Positions 11,615-24,660 of a stretch of DNA of 64,000 bases are shown in pieces; positions within the stretch are counted from its first letter, which is position 1, and every line of letters begins with the position of its first letter. The stretch spans positions 12,656,345 to 12,720,344 of the forward strand of contig CM073326.1 of the NCBI GenBank assembly GCA_037043015.1, read 5' to 3'. A program made the translations under genes and the position numbers. The notes under the pieces were generated by a model, which did no database searches, was not told the DNA's origin, and saw only the letters and a list, made by a program, of their open reading frames with translations. The stretch is from Bryum argenteum. Taxonomy: Eukaryota > Streptophyta > Bryopsida > Bryales > Bryaceae.

Positions 11615-14329
11615 TCCTCCTTGCTTGCTACATACCTCTGATCTATCTCCTGTATCGGTTCTTGAGTTACTTGAATGTTTTGAATCTTTTGGACGTGATT
11701 GATCGGGAATGTCTCAGACATAGATTGCATTGGAATGTCGGATTGATGAAACAATCAGATCCTTGCATAAACCCTAAACCCTGAAACTTTTGTTTTTATT
11801 ACTCTCATGTCTCACTTTTACTTTTCTCTTCACTCCATTATTATTTAAGGCAGGTAGTTTGTTTCGATTTGTGTTGAACGTGACAATATGATCTGGGGCA
11901 CTGCCGGTCAGATTGAAAGCATGAAGTGTTGTTGGAAATTGGTTGGTTTTTTTTGTAGAGTTGTGGAAGACGATCCGATTGCAATATGGGTGTACAGATT
12001 TCGAGATATTGAATTTCGAAGCATTTATGCCCAAAATAAATTGGAAATTATTTTTGTGAGTGCGGCAACGCGGCGGGGAGTACTAGTTTTGTTTCTTTTT
12101 TACTTGAGGTAAGGTGGAAACACTTATGTTTGAATACCCCCTTTGACCAAAGAGTTTTTTCTAAATTTCTACACACTTATCAACTATATATGGGAAGGTT
12201 GAAGGACCCAACTACTTCTGTGTTAAGGCTTATTTGGATCAAGATATTTTGAAACCCTAACCTACTTGTGTGTTTATATTTATTTGTTGCATAATATCTT
12301 AAACCCTTACCTATCTACTTATGTGTTCACACTTATTTAAGTCAAGATATTTTGAAGCCCTAACCAATTTACTTGTGTGCACACCTATATAGATAAACAT
12401 TCTTATAAAACCCTATTTTCTAAATTTGTGACAAGGTTCTCTTCATCTTTCTTTTTTCCTTCATCTTTCTTTTTTGCTTCCTCTTTGTATTCTTCCTCTT
12501 TCTACTCTTCTTCTTCCGACCTTCTTGTTCCTCTATTTTTTCATTTTTTTCTTCTTTCCCATTTTTCCATTTTCTCCTTAGTTCTAATGGATTTTTTAAT
12601 CCTATTTTGTCAAGCTTAAGATTAATTACAAAACCCTTGGTTCTTTTACCTTGTCCCTTCTTGTATTTTAAACTATTTCTATTTGAGCACCATCTTACAT
12701 ATCTTCTACCTAAACCTTTTGCATACATTGTTGTCTTTTTTTCTCATTTTTTTACAACTTCTTAAGATACTTTCCATGTTAAAATGTCTTTGCAATTTTG
12801 AGGTTAAACGATATGGTTAATTTTGGTGAAGGTAAATTTAAAACCATGAGCAATCAAGTTGAAATTGGGCATACCTTCATTTCACCATTGCCATCACACA
12901 TCTTGGATATTGCTTTGGCAGACCACCAAAGCAGCAACCTTACAACACAACGATATTGTATGTGTCTAAAACCTTTGTTTTTTGTAAGTTGAAGGTTTTC
13001 ATTACAAATTACTTAATTGATTAGTTGATAAAATTGGTTAGCAATGTGATGCCTAGAATTTGGTGCGTTTGTGTCTTGTTGTTTCTATTTGCATATTTCT
13101 GGAGGTGTTCATGTTTTAATGTTTGGAGTGTTAGAAATTGTAATGTTTGGAGTGTTAGAAATTGTAGCAGGATTGAAAAGTGATTTGGCTATTTTGTGTT
13201 TTCCTAAGTTTAAACACATAGGGTAGAAAAGGGTGTAAAACAAAGGATATTGTCTTGGAATGGCTTTTATGATATCGTTTGAGACTAAAAAAGCAAATAT
13301 GTAAGAAATTCCATGTCGTAAATGTTACTTTGTCAATTAGGTCATTTTTTGGAAAGATCAACATTATTATTGAATTGTATATTGGGGTGTTTTTTATGTC
13401 TCTTGTATTGTTGCATTTCAATACTTTGTGTAAGCGGATTGGATTGACTACTATCCACATAGGTAAGTTCAATAAATACTTTAAGGTGGTTTATAGAAAA
13501 AGTAAACACATAGTAATTTGAGTAATTTACTTGTCCACTCATTTATAAGTCCATATTCTTAAGATTAAAAAAAAAACTTTCTTGGTTGTCATAGAGTTTG
13601 TCAAGTCTCTAGGTATGTTCCAAGTAATTTCACCTCATCATAGTTCATGCCTTTTTTTAATAAGTTGGATCCAAATTTTTGTTAGGGGGAAGCCAAGTGG
13701 ATCAAAAGCTTGATAAATGTTAATATATTTAATACGACTTTGAGCAAACCCAAGCTTGTTGAATGTGTGCAGTGAAGTGAATAATTAACAAAATTTAGAT
13801 TTATAAAAATAACCAAATTTCCAAAATTTTCACTTTATTCAAGCCTTTCTCAAACAAGATTGTCAAGTTTTTTAAGATTTTTACTTTTTAAGATTTTCAA
13901 AATTTTCAAGATTTTAAGATGTTATGATATCAAGATATCAAGATTTTATGAGAAACTTTTATGGTATCAAGATTTTTTTTGTCGAGATATTATCCATTTA
14001 CTCTCTAGAACATTCTCTAAAACCTACTACTATCTACTTTTCTTGTCCTTACCTTGATAGCATATCTATTACTTCACCTAATTTAACTCGTGGTTAACTG
14101 GTTGTATTCATACAATGCATGGATATGGTGGAATGAAGCTATTTGCTCATTTTCTTGATGCTAGTCATATATTGTCTCTCTCTCGTAACACATTATCAGC
14201 TGAAACACATTATCAGCACCGTTAGCTCTTTCTTATTCTTACTTTTGTTCCTCCGTCATAGATTTCTATAGCTCTTTGCCAATCTTGCAATTGCTATTAT
14301 ACACCTAGACTTGTTCTTTTCCACTCCTT
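11615..14329. other. Intergenic, AT-rich, no gene seen
   Basis: This contains the POP1 promoter side and pyrimidine-rich low-complexity DNA (12430-12560, CTTCTT-type). A 24-bp direct duplication, TTTGGAGTGTTAGAAATTGT, lies at about 13119-13167. Long frames here come from simple sequence and have no family resemblance. Confidence 0.6.
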
Positions 14330-15046
14330 TTAACCCCTAAAAATCCAAGCGTTTTTTGGACTTCCAAAACCAAAGAGAGAAAATGAAGATTGTTACCCCA
14401 AACATAATTTCCATATTTTTATTCATATGGGTAATCAAGTTGGGTACGCTCATGCAAAATTTTGGAAACTCATTCCATTTTTGTGATCTTCATGCAAATA
14501 ATTTCGTAAAAGAAGGTCTAAAAACAACGATATAGTAAAACATGCATTTCATTCGATATATTTGGCTTAATTGAAGATCCCAACGGCGAGTAGGTGCCTT
14601 TATGAGTTTGTGCAATTTGAGAAAAAAAAATTGGGAAAATTTCAAAACCTTAAATTTTGACAAATTTTGCAAGAGTTAATTTAGAAATTACTAGAAATTG
14701 TGAAGATTGTTTTTGTAATTATTGAGGGCTGCCCTTGTGAAATTGACAAACTTTTTGACTTGGGTCACTTTGGAACTCAAGTAGTGATTTGTTCCTGAAC
14801 ATACTTCCAAAAAAATAATTCAAAAAAGACTAAATTTAAAGTGCCCTTTTTGGACTTCAAACCTAAAATTTCTCGATGAAGGTTCTAAAATTGGAATTTG
14901 GATTTGCAAATTTTACCACATGCACTTTACGGTGTAAGGAGCACCCAGTAAAAATTTTAGGAAAAAATATTACTTTTAACTCCTTCATCTAGGGTGCTCG
15001 AAATAGGAAACCTCCACTTTGGTGGCCGTGGATCTTTAGGGGTTAA
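14330..15046. mobile_element. TTAA-flanked non-autonomous DNA transposon (piggyBac-like ends), copy E1
   Basis: The left end is TTAACCCCTAAAAATCCAAG and the right end is GATCTTTAGGGGTTAA, an inverted pair of about 18 bp including TTAA. The interior is AT-rich, has no transposase frame, and shares segments with the elements at 20218, 43569 and 49653. Confidence 0.75.
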
Positions 15047-16190
15047 ATCATTTCCGTGCTAATCATTTATTTTCACGCTTGTTGCGAAGTGTTTTTTGCA
15101 ATTTCGAGAGAGTGCTTGCATATGGTTTACTACATAGCTTTTGGTAAGGAGGTCGCTTAGAGCTTGCCTAAGACAAGAGGGCATCACTGCACAACAATTG
15201 CACCAAAGCTTAATACAACAGAGCTTCAATCGGGCTCCAATTTCTCAACCCCATTTTTTGTGTCATTTTCAATCCTTGATTCTTTTAAGATGCAAATTAC
15301 GATATTTTCCAGAATAAACCTTATCAATAAATTAGTTTAACACTCTAATTGTACACAAGTAGCTACTTCCTCTATGAATGTCGGAGCACGAAAATGATAT
15401 CAACCAGGAAACAAAAGATTTTGAAGATTCAAAGGAGGGGAGAGTCAATAGTCGATCTTCTGCATAGTTGGAAGAAGAAGAGATCGTTCAACCCCATAGT
15501 GATGTTATTATCGTGTGCTTACTTTCGTTTTGTAGGTATTTGTCTATTTGGTGTGGTTCCTTAATTAGCTATGTGCTTGGTTTAGTCATGTGCTTGGCTA
15601 TTGTATTTGATTTGCCCATGTACTTTAGGCACATCCTTGGACAAAAAAATTTAGTTTTGTGACGGGCAGACAAATGTGATTGTGCATGGGGGAGGACTAC
15701 TTATCTATGAAAGGTTCATGTGTACCTTTCATGCTCATTTGAGCATGATCAGCTACCATGACTTGTGGGCTCGGGTTATCCACATTTCAATTGCGTTTCC
15801 AAACAATAAAGATGTTCTTAAGTATTGGTGAGGGCGGTAACGCTTCGCCAACTTATACCGAAGTCAGGCCTATGAGCGTAGCATGATGCAAGTTAGACCC
15901 ATTTGCAACACTACCGAAGAGGGTGGTAAATATGATGCAAGTTAGACCCATTTGCAACACTACGGAAGAGGGTGGTAAATATGACATGGTTGTCACCCAC
16001 GCCTATCCCTAAAAGATGCCTAGGCCTCTTTTATAGCTACCAGCTCCAAGGCCAATCTTTGGCATCGCCCGTTGGGGCACTGCGGAACAACGATGGTTAT
16101 TCTGATAGTACCATATTGTTGGCATGGTTGTATTTGGTTTTTGTCTTTCTCTTTAACACAGGTTTGACAAGCAGTTGGTAAGGAGAAATT
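15047..16190. other. Intergenic; contains a 52-bp direct duplication
   Basis: At about 15886-15990 a segment containing GATGCAAGTTAGACCCATTT is present twice in tandem with one substitution. No gene is recognised in the rest. Confidence 0.6.
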
Positions 16191-16194
16191 CTAG

Positions 16195-16440
16195 CATTTC
16201 ACGAGGCGTTTCACATTTTCAAAAAGAGTGTCATAAATGAAAATGAAGATAAGTCATTTGGATCTCAATCTTGCAAACTTGTAATAGACTTGTTGTAGGA
16301 CATGTGAACCAAAATTTGAGTGATAGGGCCTCAAAGATGCATTAGTACCCCCCATAGGCTACAAAATTTCATCATTCTCACTTTAGAGTGGAAATTTTAC
16401 CAACAAAGCTACTCTATTGAAAAAAAATGTCCAACTAGAA
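16195..16440. mobile_element. Partial copy of the 0.98-kb TTAA element family
   Basis: The sequence from about 16230 (ATCTCAATCTTGCAAACTTG) to 16440 follows the interior of the full element at 62848-63828 in the same orientation. Neither end is intact. Confidence 0.65.
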
Positions 16441-17682
16441 AGTTCTTCACCTTAAAAAATTAATAATAAAATAATAGTAAAGAATTAAAAATGAAAAAAA
16501 TAGATGAAACACCAACTTTGGACATTATGATGTTGCAAATGGTGCGCAATTAATGTCTGAAATTCAGTAATGTACCATTTATAATAGTGAGCTTATTTTG
16601 TGAAAAAACTCTATATAATATTTTTTTGTAAATAAATTTTTAAATAATGCTGCTCAATAAAACCACCTTGCTTGTTTTTATGCGGTAGTTTTCCTTTGTA
16701 ATTTGGTTGAAATAAAGTTCTACCTCGAAAGGCAAACAATAGATTTTTGAAAATTAAAAAAGTAAAAAAAAAAAAAAAAAAAATCTATGTAGACCTCTAG
16801 ATTTGCAAAAGGGTGCAAAATTGCAATTTTGGGTCACTGAGTTTCAAAAACACAAGGAAATTTAGGGGTTCACTTCCTACGCAAAGCTTTGTATCCATTG
16901 CAAAGTCAGCAATTATGAGTGACCCCACACATCTAACTTACACCCTTGAGAATTTGTTCTTAATTCATCAAAATCAAAAACAAAAAAAGCCCAACAACTT
17001 TGTTCTCTTCTCTATCTTTTCACAATATCAAATTAAAGCCTTTTTTTTATTCGGTTCTCATATCCTCAAAATACTACATGATTCACCATTCCATGAAGTA
17101 AAAAATGTGGCCACATGCAAGTGGGTCGTTACCACGCCCGCCAACATTCTTTTATTCACTATTGACCTTTTCATCATTCTTATTCTCCGTCACCCCTTCC
17201 ACGGAGCAGTACCATACCATACCCCACAAATCATGATGATGATGGTGGGGGGTCTATTTGCCACATTTCAAATAGATAGATAGATATTTTTTGAATATTT
17301 TTAAGAGTATGTTGAAGGGAGCATATATTTTTCTTTGGTTGCCATGCTTCCAAGGCTGCATGGTTTTTTCCGGTGGCTGACAATGTTCGACATAAGTTGT
17401 CAATGATTATTTCCCCGCGCGTCGTCACATTTATCCACGTTCCTTTCCCTTTCACTGCAGTAACTCTAGACCGGAGAATTATTCACATTTGTCGCCTCGG
17501 AGTTCATTGCATGCGGTCGTGTTCGGAGGTGTAACTTCGTTTTTCTGTTGAAAACTGACTGTGAGCTTCTTCTAGAAGTAGCTTTTATTCTTTGGTCTGG
17601 GAATAGCCGTTAGCTTGTCCTTACTGCTGGTCTTGCGACTGAAAGAATTAGTGTGCGTGAGGAATCAAAAGGTATGAGGGTT
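16441..17682. other. Intergenic; poly(A) tract, no supported gene
   Basis: An A-rich run lies at about 16762-16783. A 156-codon open frame at 16813-17283 has no ATG at its reported start, biased low-complexity composition and no recognisable family, so it is not called. Confidence 0.5.
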
Positions 17683-17683
17683 A

Positions 17684-17990
17684 GCCCTTAAAAAGCCCAT
17701 GGGGTCTGAATCGGGCAGCCCAAAATTGGGTCTTTGCATTTTTTGGAGTTAGGCATCATGAAAAAGTGTACTTTTTGAACTCGGGCATCATTGCATAGTG
17801 CACTTTTTGGACTTGGGCATCATGAAGAGTGTACTTTTTGGACTTGGGCATCATGAAGAGTGTACTTTTTGGACTTGGGCATCATGAATAGTGTATTTTT
17901 TGGACTTGGGCATCATGAATGAACCTATCAATTGTGAGCTTGCCCTAAAGTTGACCTTTAAAGTTTCAAGGTTGCACTATTTGCATCCTT
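17684..17990. repeat. TTAA-family element end with an expanded 34-bp tandem repeat
   Basis: The end (TTAGCCCTTAAAAAGCCCAT) and interior match the short element at 34966-35333 read from its right end. Within it, about five copies of a 34-bp unit containing GTACTTTTTGGACTTGGGCA run from about 17755 to 17920. The 35-kb copy has only two diverged units. Confidence 0.7.
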
Positions 17991-18365
17991 TACCCTAAAC
18001 GTGTCCTTTTAGAATGCAAGGTGGGAATTTTAATTTTATTATGTATTTTTGAGTATGTAACCGTAGGATCTCGTACCTAACTTTTACGTGCATATGTATA
18101 TAAAATCTTAGATTCAAATTCCAAAACCAGTATCAAAACCTGACATGAGTCTTTTCAAATTCTTGTTCCTAAGTGAGTTATGTACATGTCTACATGATTT
18201 TAATTCATAAAAGACCTATAAAACTTAGAGAAAAGCTTGATATCTCATAACGAGGTATGTTCAAATTCACATATAAAGGCCGGTTTTTGACAATTTAAAA
18301 AGTGTGCGAAGAATTATTGAATTGGGAATCCAAATGGTGACTGATATAATTTACTTGAAATTGTC
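17990..18365 (+). mobile_element. Partial copy of the 44.5-kb type TTAA element
   Basis: The stretch around ATGTAACCGTAGGATCTCGT and CTTGTTCCTAAGTGAGTTA parallels 44620-45010 in the same order. Both ends are lost. Confidence 0.6.
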
Positions 18366-18499
18366 CAAAGCTAGCAAAGAAGAAGAAGAACTCCAACCTA
18401 TTTAGAGGTGGAGGTGAATAGAGTGTTTGTTTGACTTATTCTTAAATCTATGTCCAAAGGTCATTTTACCAATGGTGAGACTACTACCTTCTCTTGGGG

Positions 18500-18737
18500 T
18501 GAACGCTATGCTAATTCCTACCTATCCACTAGTGCCTTAGAGTTACTGGACATGGTATCTTCCAACCCCCCTCCCCCCTTCAAAGGAATTTGAAGTGCAC
18601 ATACGAGAAGGTCCAAGGGCCCCCCACCATAGTTGGGTTGACTTTGGCAATAAGCACCATGCCAACATACAGAGTAAAACCCACAACCTCCTTCTTCTAT
18701 AAGCCTCAACCACAAGCCAAGGTTTATAGTGCCTCTA
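18500..18737 (-). mobile_element. Degenerate SINE copy 3
   Basis: This aligns in reverse orientation with the SINEs at 25463 and 55777 (shared ACTAGTGCCTTA, CAAGGTCCAA-like and AACCACAAGCCAAGG segments) but is much more diverged. Both ends are worn and no target duplication is visible. Confidence 0.7.
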
Positions 18738-18742
18738 AAGCT

Positions 18743-20217
18743 AGGGACTCCCAAACCCGCTCCTTGGTTGAACGCCTTTTGTTGCCCATGCCACGTTCTC
18801 GGCAACATTCAATATATTTCACTATTTTCTAGTTAACCCAAACACATATTCCTTCCAGAAATAATTTCTCATAACCAAACACCTAGGAACAAAAAGACAT
18901 ATCTATCAACCATACATGCTACAAGAATTAGTCTATCTAAAGTCCATAACCAATTGTCCTTTATGTAGAAGTGATGTTAGTTTACGTGAAAAATACATAT
19001 GTAAATAAGTGAATCATCCAATTTATATTCTTCAAACATTATGATCTCTCAAATGGTATCAAACAAGAAATGAAGGAGTCAACTTGTGTACAAACATAAG
19101 TTCAAAACAAGATTTTGTGATAAACAACGCCCAAATTATATCTATCCTAAAAAACTTTGTTCTAGGATTTTTACATACAAATTCGATCACTAGTGCACAA
19201 TTGTTTTTGAAATACATGCCTTTCACAACAATTTAATGTCAATTCCAAGTTTTTCATGTGCCGACGTCATTTCACCTAAAACTTCGAAGTTTTGTTTGAC
19301 AATCCCAATTTTAATATAATTTTTGTATTCAACATGTCATGTTATAAAGAGTGTATACGTACGCATTTCTATCATGGGTATATGAGGGTAGTTACAAAGA
19401 TATTAAGTGGGCGCTCTCTAAGCTTCACATCTGGATAGTAAAGCAAACCCTTTTCGAGACCCACTTGAATAAAGTCCACACACATGCTCAATTGTCACAC
19501 ATTTGAACTCTGCGTACTCATACATGTAAAAGAGCAAAAAGTTCTCACATGCCAATCACAAGTCGAGTCAAGTATTAAAGCGGACTTTTTATTGCCATGG
19601 ACAAATTGATGGGCCATGAAAACAAGTTTGGGGGAAAGCCCCCGAGAACATTTCATTCCCTTTATGGAGTGTGTGTCATACTTTTGAAGTGGTTATGATG
19701 ATATCCAATGTGGAAAATGATTCTAGGACAAAAGGGTTGAGATCATGGGTTTTTTTATTTTTTATTTTTTTAATTTATTTATTTTATGAAAGAGTTGCCT
19801 CTAAAGTATTTCGAATAGAACATCAATGTGTATAGTTCACCACGATGAGTTGTGAACTAGCAATGTACTATGTGGGTGAGGTTTGTTATCGCCCAAGAAG
19901 TGCATCCACAACAATTACGTAACTCACTATTTTTATATTGCCATGTGAATTTTCTATTGAAAAAACTAAAAAATAAAATGAACTAAGATGGCATTGAAAA
20001 GAAATATATCTCAAAGTCCACGGTTTTGTTTTACCCCTAGAGGAGAAGCTCTATAGTGAACCTCCAAACGACCTCTGCAATCTGTAAGCAATTAATTTTT
20101 TTGAATTAATTTTGAAGAATCAAACCGTAGGATCTTGTTTATAACTGTCTAATTAGTCGACCCACCAAGTTTCATCAGTACAAATCTTGAGATATATCAA
20201 GTCAAAGTTTCGGTTTC
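18743..20217. other. Intergenic, no gene seen
   Basis: AT-rich DNA with short frames only; no repeat or gene was recognised. Confidence 0.5.
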
Positions 20218-21507
20218 TTAACCCCTAAAAATCCAGGAAAACCGATGCGGTTTTCTGAGATTTCGGGCAGCTCATTTTAAGCATATAAATTGATATTTTT
20301 GCCTAAGATTTTTATTGGGTGCTCCCCATACAGTAATGTGTATGTGGTAAAATTTTCAAAGCCAAATTTTAATTTTATAACCTTCACCTAAAAAATTTAG
20401 GTTTCAAGTCCAAAATGGGCAGTTTGAAATAATTTATTTTATTTTATTTTATTTTAGAAATATGTTCATTACCAAATTACTATTCAAATTCCAAAGTTCC
20501 CGAAGTCAAAAAGTTTACCAATTTTACAAGGGCAGCCTCCAAAACTTTCAAAAACAATCTTCACAATTTCTAGTAATTTTACAATTTTTTCTTTCAAAAA
20601 TTGCCAAAATTCGAGATTTTGGATTTTTTCCAAGATTTTTTTTTTTTCAAAATTCACATTATCATAAATGCACCTTCTCACCATCGAGATTTTTCTCAAA
20701 CTAAATATATCGTACGAGGTGCTTGTTTTACTATATGGTTGTTTTTAGACCTTCTTTCATAAAATATTTTACGTTAAGGTCAAAAACTGGAATTGGTCTC
20801 TAAAATTTTGCATGAGCATACCCAACTTGATTACCTACATGAAAAAAAATGAGGGAAAAATATTTGGAATAACAATCATCAAGTTGCCCTTGGCACCATT
20901 TAGACAATGCCTCTCACGCAGCGGCAAAAAAAAGTGTTGGTCAAACTTTGATTGTTATGATCTCACAAATGACAAACATCCAACGGTTGAAATTTTGACC
21001 AGTCCTTTGTATACAAGTTAAGTACACTCTGCACCCTTTATTGTCACATTCTGGATTATCACATCCTCTGTAGTATCACGAAACCCTAGGGAACAGATGT
21101 GCACCATTTAAAATTCCTTCCGAACTGTCACTATCACTTCCGATAATGTCACAAGCACTTCCGTTCAAATGTGCTAATAAAGAAGCGCCGTCACTGTGTC
21201 TTAATTAGCCGACTCACATTGAATGTAGTGCTTCCTCTTACATTTCTAAACACTTCCATAATATCACACTTACAATTAATTCTTTACAATCACAGATCGA
21301 AATTAACACTAGAGACCTCTTCACTATCACATGCATTTTGGTCACCCAAGGTGTGACAATAAAGGGTGCAGAGTGTACAAGATCTTACGGTTCAAAGTCT
21401 AAAACCGGAAAAAAAAGTTTCTCCATTTCCCCATTTCCCAACGAAGGTGAAAAATGGCAGTTTTTGGTTCTGGAGGTCGAGGAAACACCTGGATTTTTAG
21501 GGGTTAA
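20218..21507. mobile_element. TTAA-flanked non-autonomous DNA transposon, copy E2 (1.29 kb)
   Basis: The left end TTAACCCCTAAAAATCCAGG and the right end CCTGGATTTTTAGGGGTTAA are exact reverse complements over 20 bp. The interior is AT-rich without a transposase frame and shares the motif around 20330 (GGGTGCTCCCCATACAGTAA) with copies E1 and E5. Confidence 0.85.
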
Positions 21508-22370
21508 AAAAAGGCACACCTATTTGTAGCAAATAGACTCCATTATGGCTTCTCTCTCCTTTAGAGCTTAAAAACTTTGAGTCCTACAAGCCATTCCCCT
21601 TCATTTCACTTTTTCACACACCTATTCCAACTATTGCTATAATTACACCCCGAAAAGAACCACTTAGGATTTTCATGAATTTTTTTGTGATGATTGAATA
21701 AGCGTTTTTGCCATTTTCACAAGCTAATAATGGAACTAGCCATTGATTTTCCCGAATCCTTCCCCTTAGAAGAGGAAGTTGTTCCACATTATTATCCTAA
21801 AACCACCAAGTAAACAAATAAAACAAATTTCTTTTGCACTTTGATTTCTTTCCGCGCCTATTCTTTTTTCAAATTGATTTTTGCACTCGCTCTCATTCTT
21901 TTTTAAATTACTTTTTCGCACATTATTTTTGTTAATTGTTCATGATTGTACTTATTCGGTAAGGGGCTTCTAGAACAAGGACTTCATCCACACGGAGTGA
22001 CTGAGATTGTGTCGTGGGGGCTCGGCTAGGGGGACTTTAGAGCCGGGACGGGATGGGGGCATGGATTTTCAAAGTTGGTAGAGGCGTGTTGTCGTGGGGT
22101 CTACAGTGGGTTTGTTCCGGGGAACAAAACATGTGATGGGCACTCCTTGCTTGCTTGTTTGCTAGGGGGGACATATGCGTAAATTTAATAGCCCACTTTT
22201 GTACTGTACCCCATTGCACCATGTTCTCCATCAGCCACCCTTGTAGGCCTACCGATTTAGTATTCAGTACTAAAGTGCATCCCCTGATCTTTTCTTTTTA
22301 GTAGAACAAAGATCTATACCCTCTAGTTGTCAAACCATGTTTGCCTGAAATTACAATTGACCCATCAAGA
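21508..22370. other. Intergenic, no gene seen
   Basis: No coding signal or repeat boundary was recognised. The segment 21960-22230 is locally G-rich. Confidence 0.5.
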
Positions 22371-22373
22371 TCC

Positions 22374-22745
22374 TTGGCGCAAAATTTGCCTCATTTACAA
22401 GATATCATCCATTTTTACTCCACTTTCAAAAACATACACTCATTCTCATTGGATTTTCCAACCATGTTGTCTTGACACAAAATTTGCCTAAATTACAAAA
22501 AATCATTCTTTTTTTGCTCCACTTTCAAAAACAAACACTCATTCTAAGTATGAATTGGACACTCATTCTAAGTATGAATTGGACACTCATTCTAAGTATG
22601 AATTGGACACTCATTCTAAGTACTAATTGGATTTTCCAACTATATTATCTTGACGCAAAATTTGCCTAAATTTCCATAAATCATCTTTTTTGACTCCACT
22701 TCCGGAAACAAACACTCATTCTAAGTACTAACTAGAAATTCCAAC
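22374..22745. repeat. Nested tandem repeats: three units of about 100 bp, with a 24-bp unit repeated four times inside
   Basis: The larger unit contains GCAAAATTTGCCTAAATT then CTCCACTTTCAAAAACA, at about 22378, 22480 and 22655. Between 22540 and 22630 the 24-bp unit ACACTCATTCTAAGTATGAA plus TTGG recurs four times, and the open frame across it is periodic (LILSMNWT). Confidence 0.85.
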
Positions 22746-22759
22746 TCTACTATCTTAAA

Positions 22760-24420
22760 GTTGACTTCACATTTTACTTGCGTGTAAAGTTTGAACCGTT
22801 GATTCTTTCTTAGGGCTACTTTATACTTGAGGCCTGATTGAGGGTCGGCCTAAATTCTTCAAATTTCAACAAATAAGATGGCTCGATTCTTTCAAATCGG
22901 GCCCAAAGCCTACATACTAGGACGTGACCGGAACTTCAAATTATCTTATGTGGCATCCTACGTGGCACTGTTTTGGCACCAAAATGGTTGGGCCCAAGTG
23001 ATGCAATTGGGACAAGGTTTACCCCGGCCCGAACTCCTCAACGTGGGCCCGAGCTCTGGCCGTTGAATGCGGCCCGCTCTTCGGCCGGCCCCAGCCTTTG
23101 TATAAAGTGGCCATTATTTGTGAGATTATAATAGTCAAAGTTGAGTGATCTCACTCCATGCGGAACCCCAAGAAGCCATTTTGGCTTTCTTGAATCTTTA
23201 GGAGTTAAGAAGAAGAATAAGATCCCTAATTGTCCTCCATACAAAAGCGTGATGTGGTCCCTCTTCCCGTCTGTATGACCATAAGCCACCAATCAAGGCA
23301 ACACGCTCAACAACCGCTCATTGGAGAGTAACCGAGGGTATCATTTATGGAAAACGGGCAAAGTTCGTGGAAGACCAATATGGTGAAATCATTTTTTTTT
23401 AGGAGTTTTCATTTTCTAGATCATATTTGTAGAAGCTATAATCTTTCCTCCTACGAAACGATTCCACCTATGTAGATGTTGTTCGGATTTTATAACTCTT
23501 ACCTCAACATATATCGTGAAACAAACCTCGAAACTCATTTTTCATTTCCGTAAAATAACTCTCGAGGAAGCAACCTCTCAAAGGAAAAAAAAAAAAAAAT
23601 ACTAAATTTATCATATAAGGGTCAATGTACACTACGAAGAAAAACTCCACCGGTCAACAAATCAGCGATCAAAGAAATCTCATAACGCGATTGGTTCTTC
23701 CAACGTCGTTGGTCCAAAATAAAACACTCGACCAACCAACCGGGGGGGAGGACCTTCATCACCACCGGCCCTAAAAATATCATAAAACTGACAGACGATA
23801 TGAAACAGACGAGATGGGTTGGGTCAGTCAGGGAAGAAGAAAGAGTGCAAGTGGCCACTATGAATTGAATCTTTTTATGAAGAAGGGATGTAGACCTGTG
23901 AATGATCTTGCCATCAAAATGATTTCGTTCCAACCACTGAAATTGCTGGAAGATGACGGCTTTCGTGGTTTTCGAGGCGCCTCTTTCTACTGTATCTGTG
24001 AAGCAAGTGGTCGGGGCCCGGCCCAATAGTGACCGACGACGGGGGGTGGACATCATGACCGCCCGCCTTGAAAATGCAAGGTGCATACATCGAATCCTTC
24101 ATTGCAATCCAATGGTGGTCGTATGATTAAGTTGGATGTGACCGGATTGGGCTCGCTCTTAGATTTTGATAATAGCCCGTTCCGTTCCCCGTACATGCGT
24201 ATAATTCGTGAAACGTGGTTTTTGCGAATCAAATTATTGGATCATGGGGGGGGGGGGGTTCCGAAGTTGTGTGCGAAAATAAAAAACGAGGGGGTGGAGG
24301 CTTCGGATGACTTTATTTTATTCGTAAAATTGTGGAGTTTTAGCAAATTGCTTGTGCTTGATTGTTGTCACTGACCAAGTGATAACGGAATGTTCCTAAC
24401 AAGAGGTTACAAAGTTTTAT
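22760..24420. other. Intergenic; partial TTAA-element end and GC-rich patch, no supported gene
   Basis: A right end of the TTAA family (CTTGAATCTTTAGGAGTTAA) occurs at 23189-23208 without a clear partner. Bases 23640-24080 are GC-richer, and a 154-codon minus-strand frame there resembles no family I know. There is a G10 run at about 24247. Confidence 0.45.
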
Positions 24421-24424
24421 CATT

Positions 24425-24660
24425 TTCCTTGTGCAATTCCTATTATTATTTATTTATCTTTGTTTGAAGGTGTTATTGAGATAAGGTAACCTTATTTGTA
24501 GTTAGTGATTCTTTCATTGCAATAAGTCTACTAGCAGCATTTTCACTTTGAAGTGAAAAATGTTGAGATTTTGTGATGTTTTTTGGGTGCCAATATGTTA
24601 TGATCTCGCAATCTATTAGGTCTCACGGCTCAAAAGTGACATAAATAACTCGAACTGAAC
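24425..24660. mobile_element. Partial copy of the 0.98-kb TTAA element family
   Basis: The stretch TGAAGTGAAAAATGTTGAGA to CTATTAGGTCTCACGGCTC parallels 58640-58735 in the element at 57905. Ends are missing. Confidence 0.65.

Noticed and set aside
12420..12728. Lys/Glu-rich 102-codon minus frame
   Set aside because: It is the reverse reading of a CTTCTT-rich low-complexity stretch.
16813..17283. 156-codon open frame
   Set aside because: Non-ATG start, composition typical of AT-rich spacer and no recognisable motif.
22541..22630. Regular repeats resembling a CRISPR array
   Set aside because: The units are directly adjacent with no spacers, in a eukaryotic nuclear genome; it is a simple tandem repeat.
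23622..24086. 154-codon minus-strand frame
   Set aside because: No family resemblance or promoter; it lies in repeat-like GC-rich spacer.
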